From: Bacteroidales bacterium
GTDB lineage: Bacteria; Bacteroidota; Bacteroidia; Bacteroidales; UBA932
DNA length: 64,000 nucleotides
Direction of reading: 5' to 3'
Assembly: GCA_017614715.1 (NCBI GenBank)
Contig: JAGABI010000025.1
Coordinates: 1-64,000 of the forward strand
Shown here: piece by piece, positions 43,665-50,084 of the stretch
Position numbering within the stretch: the first letter of the stretch is position 1
How the letters are laid out: the number at the start of each line of letters is the position of its first letter
Program-made: the position numbers and the translations under genes
The notes under the pieces: model-generated
What the model was told of the DNA's origin: nothing
What the model saw: only the letters and a program-made list of their open reading frames with translations
Database searches by the model: none

Positions 43665-43758
43665 CAAATACCCACCATCCGCAAAGTGCAGATGCCTCCG
43701 CTTGCAATGCTTTCTGGGCAAAAATCTGCCCCTGAAAGCATTCAAGCTACGGTATTTG
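43665..43758. repeat. Large hairpin structure H1
   Basis: CAAATACC (43665-43672) pairs with GGTATTTG (43751-43758). Nested inside are GCTTG/CAAGC (43700-43704, 43743-43747), AATGCTTTC/GAAAGCATT (43706-43714, 43734-43742) and GGGCA/TGCCC (43716-43720, 43727-43731) with a 6-base loop. The inner 48 bases are almost fully paired. No coding frame with family similarity overlaps it. Confidence 0.7.
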
Positions 43759-43779
43759 TCTGCGCTTCGCTCTGTCGCC

Positions 43780-43848
43780 AACGGTCCAGCCAAAGCGCTC
43801 CAACGTTTTGTTTTGGCTCCACGAAACTTTGGCGGGAGCGCAACCGTT
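43780..43848. repeat. Hairpin structure H2
   Basis: AACGGT (43780-43785) pairs with ACCGTT (43843-43848), and GCGCTCC (43795-43801) with GGAGCGC (43835-43841). The word CCAAAGCGC at 43790 recurs inverted as GCGCTTTGG at 43917-43925. Part of the hairpin cluster between the antitoxin relic and the FISUMP gene. Confidence 0.6.
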
Positions 43849-43984
43849 TTCCCTCCTAAAGTCGGAGTGACGAGCAATGCCGCGCGGGACGGGTGTGACC
43901 TCAGCGGAACTCCCTGGCGCTTTGGCGGGACAGGAATAGGGTTCTATCCAGCATAAGTGGCGGAGTGGCACAGTCGCATTATTC

Positions 43985-44126
43985 CGGCAATCACAAGCGG
44001 ACAATGTACGCCCTTAGACCACTGTGTCATGGGAGACCCCGCTTTGAATGCTGATATCAGCAAACAGAGCGGACACTTCTGCTCCTTACACACACTAAAC
44101 GGCATCCAATCCGCTTGTGATTGCCG
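43985..44126. mobile_element. 142-bp element with 17-bp perfect inverted ends (MITE-like)
   Basis: CGGCAATCACAAGCGGA (43985-44001) and its exact reverse complement (44110-44126) enclose 108 bases. Inside, CCGCTTT (44039-44045) pairs with AGAGCGG (44066-44072) around the 12-base palindrome GCTGATATCAGC (44050-44061). The size, the long perfect terminal repeats and the absence of coding capacity resemble a miniature inverted-repeat element, but no target-site duplication is obvious, so mobility is an inference. Confidence 0.55.
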
Positions 44127-44138
44127 AAAAATATTTTG

Positions 44139-44217
44139 ACGGCCTTGCGGCCGTATGGGTTGAGGGCTGTCGCCCCCATGACAGGAGGTTTTGATGATGC
44201 CCGCATACGCAGGCATC
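44139..44217. repeat. Three consecutive small hairpins
   Basis: ACGGCC-TTGC-GGCCGT (44139-44154); CTGTC (44167-44171) with GACAG (44180-44184); and a 9-bp stem with a 4-base loop at 44196-44217 (GATGCC...GGCATC). The last, read on the minus strand, encodes the MPAYAGI-like string often seen where intergenic hairpins are translated, so it is not a gene. Together with H1, H2 and the 142-bp element, these fill the 667 bases without a gene from 43582 to 44248. Confidence 0.6.
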
Positions 44218-44247
44218 TGGCAGTCCGGGCTACGCCCATGACTGCCA
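44218..44247 (-). repeat. GC-rich hairpin immediately after the FISUMP stop codon
   Basis: TGGCAGTC (44218-44225) pairs with GACTGCCA (44240-44247), and inside it GGGC/GCCC (44227-44230, 44234-44237) closes a 3-base loop. Only one base separates it from the TAA of the FISUMP gene. There is no T-run in the gene's direction. It could be a transcription-end hairpin, or the DNA hairpin that follows variable regions in diversity-generating retroelements. Confidence 0.65.
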
Positions 44248-44248
44248 A

Positions 44249-45736
44249 TTATTCTGTGACAGGGCGAACAGAGAACCCGTCGTAGCGGTAGTAGTAGCCC
44301 CAGCCGTAATAGTCGGAATAGAAGTCCACGTAGCACGCGCGGTACGGGTAGTCCGTACTGAGGGAAGAAGACCAGTAGTAGCCGTCGGACCCCGCAAGGC
44401 CGAGGCCGGTATTGTACCGGTAGCCAGCGGCGGGAAGGAATATGCTGTTGCCGTTGGTGTTGCTGGTAACGAGTCTTCCGTTAACACCATTCTGGGTTGT
44501 CCATGTCCAGGTGCATTCATCTAACAGTTCCTGCCACTCTTCAATTGTGGGCATTCTCCATGTGCCACCCCAATTTGCTGTAGCTGCGTCATCCTCGGGA
44601 TCGAGTACGGTGTTGTTGTCAATAGGGCCGTAATCACTGGATGTATTATACTTGGAGAATTTCACGTTATCCCATGAATCGCCGCTTGTGCGGAACGGAC
44701 AAGTGTCCCAGTAATAGTAATTCGATTCTTGCGGCGCCGTGGCTCCCCAAGCGAAGTAATCTCCGTACTCCTCCGGAGCATTAGCACCAACGTTGCAGGT
44801 TGCCCACTTGAGACCGGAGGTCAAGCCGAGGTCAACGGCTCCAGGTGTGCCGTTGGTGAAATTATCGGAGAAGCGCAGGAAGGCGGCCTTGCCCTTGTTC
44901 ACCACGCGGGAGACTACCGGGGCGGTGTATGTGCCGGAGTTGGTTCTCAATGTGGCGGTCACTGTCTTATTGCTGAAGTCCAGCGGCTGCACGGCAATAT
45001 AGGCACGCACCGTCTCATTCTCCCTTGTAGTGGCAGTGTTCTCAAATTTCAGAGTAAGGGATTCCCTGGTTTCAATTGGTGTAACCGCTGGAGTATCTCC
45101 GGAAATATCCAGAGCAGCCTTCTCTACGAAGATGGCCTCGTCGCAGGATATTGTCAGCGATGTGATGGTTGCGGGTTCGGGGACTACGATGTCTATGTAG
45201 AGAATAGAACCCTGCCTGTCCATCTGGAAGGTGACACTGTTGTTCTCTGGCATCGTCTTGGCCGAGGCCAGATAATCGTATGCCGAGAGGTGTGCGAAAC
45301 TGCCGTTGCCGTTCTGCACCTGTCCAGAATAATCCATGATAATTGTCTTGTTGTCCTGGAAGTAGTTCCATACACTGAACGGATAGTATGCAGCATATGA
45401 TGCATTGTTTCTCAGTGCCCAGCCGCCGCCGTCGAACGTTGCGCTGGTGGAACTCGATTGAGTCTTAATAGGAAACTCCACCTGATTGCCCTCGTGGGGA
45501 AAGATGCCGAGGGTGTCTCCTACTGCCCAGTTGAATACCAGTGCGATGCCGTCATCCACTGATGTCGCTTTTGTCTGCTCAGAGCCACTTATCGGCTCGA
45601 ACTCTATTTCGCCAGGGCCAACGAACTTGATGGTATTGATGTAGTCCTGCATATCAAGGGCGGACTGTTTGTCTGCGGTGCAAGCAGTCATTGACACCAG
45701 TAATATTGATGCCACAAGGAGTTTGATGTTCCTCAT
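44249..45736 (-). CDS. Fimbrillin-like lipoprotein with C-terminal FISUMP domain
   Basis: 495 residues. Signal MRNIKLLVASILLVSMTAC with lipobox Cys19. Residues about 45-290 resemble Bacteroidetes fimbrillin/Mfa-like proteins (FNWAVGDTLGIFP, YAAYYPFS, VQPLDFSNKTVTATL). The C-terminal about 195 residues form a Fibrobacter-succinogenes-major-paralogous (FISUMP) domain: VDLGLTSGLKWATCNVGA, YGDYFAWG, WRMPTIEEWQELL, GYYWSSS and the terminal GFSVRPV. The segment before that ending is dense in Tyr, Asp and Gly, as in variable C-type-lectin-like folds. Likely a surface adhesin or pilus-tip protein. It lies alone in an accessory strip. Confidence 0.8.
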   Translation of the reverse strand: MRNIKLLVASILLVSMTACTADKQSALDMQDYINTIKFVGPGEIEFEPISGSEQTKATSVDDGIALVFNWAVGDTLGIFPHEGNQVEFPIKTQSSSTSATFDGGGWALRNNASYAAYYPFSVWNYFQDNKTIIMDYSGQVQNGNGSFAHLSAYDYLASAKTMPENNSVTFQMDRQGSILYIDIVVPEPATITSLTISCDEAIFVEKAALDISGDTPAVTPIETRESLTLKFENTATTRENETVRAYIAVQPLDFSNKTVTATLRTNSGTYTAPVVSRVVNKGKAAFLRFSDNFTNGTPGAVDLGLTSGLKWATCNVGANAPEEYGDYFAWGATAPQESNYYYWDTCPFRTSGDSWDNVKFSKYNTSSDYGPIDNNTVLDPEDDAATANWGGTWRMPTIEEWQELLDECTWTWTTQNGVNGRLVTSNTNGNSIFLPAAGYRYNTGLGLAGSDGYYWSSSLSTDYPYRACYVDFYSDYYGWGYYYRYDGFSVRPVTE

Positions 45737-45861
45737 AACTTAGTAATATTTATTAGTTATCTGTTTATTAATGATTCACTTGCAGTGGGAAATACCCCGC
45801 CAAATGTACGCATTACATCTAGCAAATACAACCCCATGTGCCACTGGTCAAATATTCGGTC

Positions 45862-45904
45862 TCATTTCCTCAGTGCATCTACCGGGTTGAGGCGGGAGGC
45901 TTGG
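45862..45904 (-). pseudogene. 3'-end fragment of a MacB-type permease gene
   Basis: Read on the minus strand the 43 bases encode QASRLNPVDALRK then stop, and match 41 of 43 bases the end of the intact permease gene at 51261-51303, which is on the plus strand. Similarity stops abruptly on both sides. It lies in the 209-base gap between the FISUMP gene and the toxin relic; nothing else is recognisable in that gap. Confidence 0.75.
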
Positions 45905-45945
45905 ACCATCCGCTCAGTGAAGCCGTCATTATATGCAGTGTATAA

Positions 45946-46126
45946 TCACAAATGATGGGCGATTACATGATTATTTGTAAGATGCCGAACCAGATAAACT
46001 GTTTCACCCTCTACAATATGGACGCTATAGAACACATACCAGATTGTATGTTTGTTACGGGGAAAGGCTGAATAGAATAAATCTTTGCCAAATCTCTCAA
46101 AATAGGCAGAAGCCCCTTTCCCTATC
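45946..46126 (-). pseudogene. Truncated RelE/ParE-type toxin
   Basis: The frame after the antitoxin stop reads GKGASAYFERFGKDLFYSAF then TIWYVFYSVH and VYLVRHLTNNHVIAHHL, the C-terminal half of a Bacteroidetes RelE/ParE-like toxin paired with Phd antitoxins. The expected N-terminal half (about 50-60 residues) is missing; the open frame runs back into the antitoxin gene without similarity. A deletion seems to have joined the antitoxin end to the middle of the toxin. Confidence 0.65.
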
Positions 46127-46348
46127 TTAATCTTTTCTCTCAAACATCTGCGTAAGCCCTTCGCGGACTCGTTCAATCACATCATCCACAGTGATGGCTC
46201 GTGCAAGATCCGCTTCCGGAGCTGTGCTCTGTGCCATCAAGATGAAAGACTCGTCACGTCCACGCTGGATAACCACTCGTTCCGTACGTGCAAGATCCAG
46301 GTATTTCTTCATATTGTTGCGGAGTTCCGCCGAACTGATTACAACCAT
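46127..46348 (-). CDS. Phd/YefM-family antitoxin
   Basis: 73-residue antitoxin. The N-terminal DNA-binding fold MVVISSAELRNNMKKYLDLA and the toxin-binding C-terminus (DDVIERVREGLTQMF) are intact. Family members neutralise RelE/Doc-type toxins and repress their own promoter. The partner toxin downstream is truncated. A perfect 16-bp palindrome eight bases upstream is the probable operator. Confidence 0.85.
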   Translation of the reverse strand: MVVISSAELRNNMKKYLDLARTERVVIQRGRDESFILMAQSTAPEADLARAITVDDVIERVREGLTQMFERKD

Positions 46349-46355
46349 ACTGCAG

Positions 46356-46402
46356 GTACATTATAATGTACAAATTTATGGAGAGCAGACTAAAAAAGCA
46401 AG
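46356..46402 (-). promoter_or_regulatory. Antitoxin promoter and palindromic operator
   Basis: GTACATTATAATGTAC (46356-46371) is a perfect 16-bp palindrome between promoter and start codon. On the minus strand CTTG (46399-46402), 20 bases, TAAATTTG (46371-46378) fits the Bacteroidetes promoter with one -33 mismatch. The operator abuts the -7 box, so antitoxin binding would block initiation: classic autorepression. Confidence 0.7.
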
Positions 46403-46511
46403 TACAAACTGATTCTTTTTAGTACATTTGCAACGAACTTTTGATAGTTGTCCTTTTGGTATTGAACGTTATCGTTCGCGAAACTGTGTCGGGCCTCTAT
46501 CAGAAGTTTTG

Positions 46512-47276
46512 TTATTCCAGGCTTTTGCAGAGTGTGATGAAATCCTCAACGGAGAGTTGTTCCGGACGGAGGCCGGCGTATTGTTCCGGAGGTTCAACCC
46601 CAAGGGGTTTGAGGCTGTTGCGGAGGGTTTTGCGGCGCTGGTTGAAGGCCGTTTTGACCACGGCCTTGAATTTTGTCTCGTCGCAGCCGAGCTCTGTCCG
46701 GCTGTTCCGCCGCAATCTGATTACCGCTGATTTTACCTTAGGAGGCGGGGAGAATTCGTGTTCTCCCACGGTGAAGAGGTATTCTATGTCGTACCATGCC
46801 TGTAATAATACCGACAGGATGCCGTAGCTTTTGTTTCCGGGGCCGCTTGCGAGCCTTTCTGCGACCTCTTTTTGCAGCATCCCTACAACCTGGGGCACGC
46901 TCTCGCGGTAATCCAGAATCTTGAAGAAGATTTGAGAGGAAATGTTGTAGGGGAAGTTGCCTATCACGGCAAAGTCGTCTTCGGGGAATATTTTCCGCAG
47001 GTCGGTCTTGAGAAAGTCGGCGGCATAGAGGTTGGGCATTATTGCCGGGAGGTTTTCACGCAGGTATTGTATGGACTCGTCGTCTATCTCGATGCCTTTT
47101 AAGACGATATCATCGCGCTGCAGCAGGTGTCTGGTGAGGGCGCCGGTGCCGCACCCGACCTCCAGGGTGTTGAGTTTATCCCCGTCATTCACCACCAGGG
47201 CATCGGCAATACGCTTCGCGATGCCCTCGTTTGTCAGGAAGTGCTGCCCCAGGCTTTTTTTTGCTCGTACTTTCAT
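46512..47276 (-). CDS. rsmA: 16S rRNA dimethyladenosine transferase (KsgA)
   Basis: Dimethylates two adjacent adenines near the 3' end of 16S rRNA late in 30S assembly; 254 residues. The start ATG 47276 gives MKVRAKKSLGQHFLTNEGIA, the conserved beginning; the longer frame reads through the dispersed repeat. SAM loop LEVGCGTGALT, catalytic motif IGNFPYNISSQI, and PPPKVKSAVIRL are all present. Divergent from mutS. Confidence 0.96.
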   Translation of the reverse strand: MKVRAKKSLGQHFLTNEGIAKRIADALVVNDGDKLNTLEVGCGTGALTRHLLQRDDIVLKGIEIDDESIQYLRENLPAIMPNLYAADFLKTDLRKIFPEDDFAVIGNFPYNISSQIFFKILDYRESVPQVVGMLQKEVAERLASGPGNKSYGILSVLLQAWYDIEYLFTVGEHEFSPPPKVKSAVIRLRRNSRTELGCDETKFKAVVKTAFNQRRKTLRNSLKPLGVEPPEQYAGLRPEQLSVEDFITLCKSLE

Positions 47277-47285
47277 CTTCACATA

Positions 47286-47293
47286 CAAAGATA
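47286..47293 (-). promoter_or_regulatory. Candidate rsmA -7 box
   Basis: The minus strand reads TATCTTTG (plus CAAAGATA), an exact TAnnTTTG match, nine bases before the rsmA ATG. This would leave a very short leader. No good -33 box is seen. Confidence 0.35.
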
Positions 47294-47317
47294 GACGTTT
47301 TTTTGGTACTTTTGTAG

Positions 47318-47463
47318 TTAGAGCCCGTAGGGCGTAGAGTAAGTCCCTTCCCCGAGGGAAGGGATTTAGGGATGGGGATACGTAATAAGTAAAGTGCGGG
47401 AGGGAGAAGTTTCGCAAATATCTCTAACGCACATGTTTAGGTAGAATATTCATTTGCGAAACT
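47318..47463 (+). repeat. 145-bp dispersed structured repeat, copy B
   Basis: Plus-strand unit beginning TTAGAGCCCGTAGGGCG, then a hairpin with CCCTTCCC/GGGAAGGG arms (47344-47363), then GATGGGGATACG, GTGCGGGAGG, and a 12-bp perfect inverted repeat AGTTTCGCAAAT (47408-47419) / ATTTGCGAAACT (47452-47463) around a 32-base spacer. It matches copy A (2133-2277, minus) in order, spacing and most bases. The mutS GTG start is two bases past its end. Confidence 0.75.
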
Positions 47464-47465
47464 GA

Positions 47466-50084
47466 GTGAACGTGTCGGATAAGAATACCCCATTGATGCA
47501 GCAGTACTACGAAATCAAATCGCAGTACCCCGATAGCATTTTATTCTACCGTGTGGGTGATTTTTACGAGACCTTTGCGGAAGATGCGGTGGTGGTGAGC
47601 AAGGTGTTGGGGCTGGTGTTGACACGGAAGGCGAGCGGTGCCGGCAGTTACACCAATCTGGCAGGAGTTCCGCATCACGCCATAGACATTTACCTTCCCA
47701 AGATGGTGGCAGCGGGCTATAAAGTGGCCATCTGTGACCAGCTGGAGGACCCTAAGCTGACCAAAAAACTGGTGAAGCGCGGCGTCACTGAGTTGGTAAC
47801 TCCGGGCGTGAACTACAACGAGGCGCTGCTCGACTCCACAAAGAATAACTGGCTGTGCGCACTCTATTTTGAGAAGGACCTGGCCGGTGCGGCATTTCTG
47901 GATATCTCCACAGGTACGTTCCGCGTGGCGCAGGGCTCGCTGGACCTGGTGGATCTGCTGCTGGCCGATTATGCCCCCAAAGAGATTCTTTTGCAGAAGG
48001 GGTTTGAAGACGGGTTCAAGCAGCGTTTTGCCGAGAAGTCGTTTGTAACATCGGTGGACAGTTGGGCGTTTGTATATCACACTGCATATAAGAAGCTCAT
48101 CAAGCAGTTCGAGACCGACTCCCTGAAGGGATTCGGGGTGGAGGATATGCCGCTGGCCATAACTGCGGCCGGTGCGGTGATGGCTTATCTTGATATTACT
48201 GAGCATAAGGATATCTCCCATATCCGCACCCTTGGACGGATAGACAGCGGCGAGTTTATGTGGATAGACCGCTTTACGATGCGCTCCCTGGAGGTTCTGC
48301 AACCGATGTCGCAGGGCGGGGCCTCCCTGATCAGCATCCTGGACAGCTGCCGCTCTCCGATGGGGAGCCGCCGCCTGCGCGAATGGATGGCTATCCCCCT
48401 CAAAAACCCTGCTGCGATAAAGGCCCGTGCCGATGTCGTGCAGGCTTTTTATGACAACGCCAAACTCCGCTCGGCAATCCGCGACCGCATCGCAAACGTC
48501 GGTGATCTGGAGAGGATAGTGTCGCGCGCTGCGGCTGGCAAGATACTGCCGCGGGAGGTGCTTCAGATGGGGCGCGGCCTTGAGATGATAGGTGATATAA
48601 TCGAACTGGGGCGCGGGGAGGAGGCCATTGCATCGCACATCGGCCGGCTGGATGCCTTGAAGGAGCTTTCGCAGCGTATTGCAGCCACCATAAAGGCCGA
48701 TACTGCGCAGCAGGTGGGCAAGGGCGAGGTTATCGCCGCAGGCATCGATGCAAAGCTGGATGATTACCGTAACATCCTGGAAAACAGCAAGAACATCTTG
48801 CTTGACATTCAGCAGCGGGAGCGTGACGCTACCGGTATTGCATCGCTCAAGGTAAGTTACAACAACGTATTCGGCTACTATCTGGAGGTACGCAATACCT
48901 ATAAGGACCTTGTGCCGGCCGACTGGATCCGCAAGCAGACGCTGGTTGGTGCGGAGCGCTATATCACCGCGGAGCTCAAGGAATACGAAGAGAAGATTCT
49001 GGTGGCACAGGACCAGATTGTGGCTATAGAGTCGGCGATTTACGCCGATCTGGTGCGTGAACTGCAGGCAAACATCGCCGCCATTCAGCGCAACGCTGTG
49101 GCTGTGAGCGAATTGGATTGCCTGAGTTCGTTCGCCTTCACCGCCCGTGAAAAAGGTTACCATCGTCCGGTGGTGGACGATTCGCTGGAAATAGATATCA
49201 AGAAGGGGCGCCATCCGGTTATAGAGGCACTGCTGCCTGAGGGTGAGGAGTATGTCGCAAATGACGTCTTCCTCAGCAACGACAGCCAGCAGATAATAAT
49301 CCTCACCGGTCCCAATATGGCCGGTAAATCGGCCCTGCTGAGGCAGACGGCCCTGATTGTGCTGATGGCGCAGATCGGGTGCTTCGTGCCCGCAAAGAGC
49401 GCCCATATCGGCTTTGTGGACAAGCTCTTCACCCGCGTGGGAGCATCGGACAACATCTCCCGGGGCGAATCTACCTTTATGGTGGAGATGACGGAGAGCG
49501 CAACCATCCTGAACAATCTTTCACAACGGTCGCTGCTGCTGCTGGACGAGATAGGTCGCGGCACCAGCACATACGACGGAATGTCCATCGCCTGGGCTAT
49601 TGTAGAGTATCTGCACGCAAGCCCGATGGCGCCCAAGACGCTGTTTGCCACCCATTATCACGAACTCAACGAGATGGAAACCCAGCTCGACAGGGTTCAT
49701 AACTTTCACATTTCCACGCAGGAGGTAGACGGACACGTGATTTTCCTGCGCAAATTGTGTCCCGGCGGGGTGGCCAGCAGTTTTGGTATTCACGTGGCCC
49801 GCATGGCCGGTATGCCCGACGCGGTGCTGCACGCGGCACAGAAGAAGCTCAGCACGCTGGAGGGTAGCAAAGCCTCAGGGCAGGCCGGCGCTGCCGGCGC
49901 GCACCCTATGCAGCTGTCGTTCTTTCAGTTGGACGACCCGCTTTTACTTGACATTAAACACATTATCGAGAGAATAGATATCAATACGATTTCCCCACTA
50001 AACGCTTTTGATACTATCAGACAAATCAAAAACAAATTAGCTGGAGGAAAAGACGATGGAGATCTTTCATCAAATCAAAAGTGA
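47466..50084 (+). CDS. mutS: DNA mismatch repair protein MutS
   Basis: Mismatch-recognition ATPase of 872 residues. The mismatch-binding Phe-x-Glu motif lies in LFYRVGDFYETFAEDA near the N-terminus. Walker A GPNMAGKS, then ESTFMVEM, LLLDEIGRGTSTYDG and FATHYHEL. The start must be GTG: an in-frame stop at 47463-47465 immediately precedes GTG 47466, and a second GTG is at 47472; the first ATG (47496) would remove residues before the conserved LMQQYYEIK. The C-terminus (PLNAFDTIRQIKNKL) overlaps the next gene by 29 bases. Confidence 0.96.
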   Translation: MNVSDKNTPLMQQYYEIKSQYPDSILFYRVGDFYETFAEDAVVVSKVLGLVLTRKASGAGSYTNLAGVPHHAIDIYLPKMVAAGYKVAICDQLEDPKLTKKLVKRGVTELVTPGVNYNEALLDSTKNNWLCALYFEKDLAGAAFLDISTGTFRVAQGSLDLVDLLLADYAPKEILLQKGFEDGFKQRFAEKSFVTSVDSWAFVYHTAYKKLIKQFETDSLKGFGVEDMPLAITAAGAVMAYLDITEHKDISHIRTLGRIDSGEFMWIDRFTMRSLEVLQPMSQGGASLISILDSCRSPMGSRRLREWMAIPLKNPAAIKARADVVQAFYDNAKLRSAIRDRIANVGDLERIVSRAAAGKILPREVLQMGRGLEMIGDIIELGRGEEAIASHIGRLDALKELSQRIAATIKADTAQQVGKGEVIAAGIDAKLDDYRNILENSKNILLDIQQRERDATGIASLKVSYNNVFGYYLEVRNTYKDLVPADWIRKQTLVGAERYITAELKEYEEKILVAQDQIVAIESAIYADLVRELQANIAAIQRNAVAVSELDCLSSFAFTAREKGYHRPVVDDSLEIDIKKGRHPVIEALLPEGEEYVANDVFLSNDSQQIIILTGPNMAGKSALLRQTALIVLMAQIGCFVPAKSAHIGFVDKLFTRVGASDNISRGESTFMVEMTESATILNNLSQRSLLLLDEIGRGTSTYDGMSIAWAIVEYLHASPMAPKTLFATHYHELNEMETQLDRVHNFHISTQEVDGHVIFLRKLCPGGVASSFGIHVARMAGMPDAVLHAAQKKLSTLEGSKASGQAGAAGAHPMQLSFFQLDDPLLLDIKHIIERIDINTISPLNAFDTIRQIKNKLAGGKDDGDLSSNQK

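Noticed and set aside
43582-44248. DGR reverse transcriptase or template repeat next to the FISUMP gene
   Set aside because: The space is too short for an RT and I see no second copy of the GFSVRPV-coding sequence; the DGR idea rests on the target protein only.
43640-44250. Integron cassette array or attC sites
   Set aside because: Hairpins differ from one another, lack the attC core-site layout, and no integrase or repeated cassette boundary is present.
43640-44250. CRISPR array
   Set aside because: There are inverted repeats but no regularly spaced direct repeats, and no cas genes in the window.
43944-44336. 130-codon minus-strand frame over the hairpin cluster and FISUMP 3' end
   Set aside because: Its MPAYAGI-like and repeat-derived strings come from hairpin DNA, and it overlaps the real FISUMP gene in another frame.
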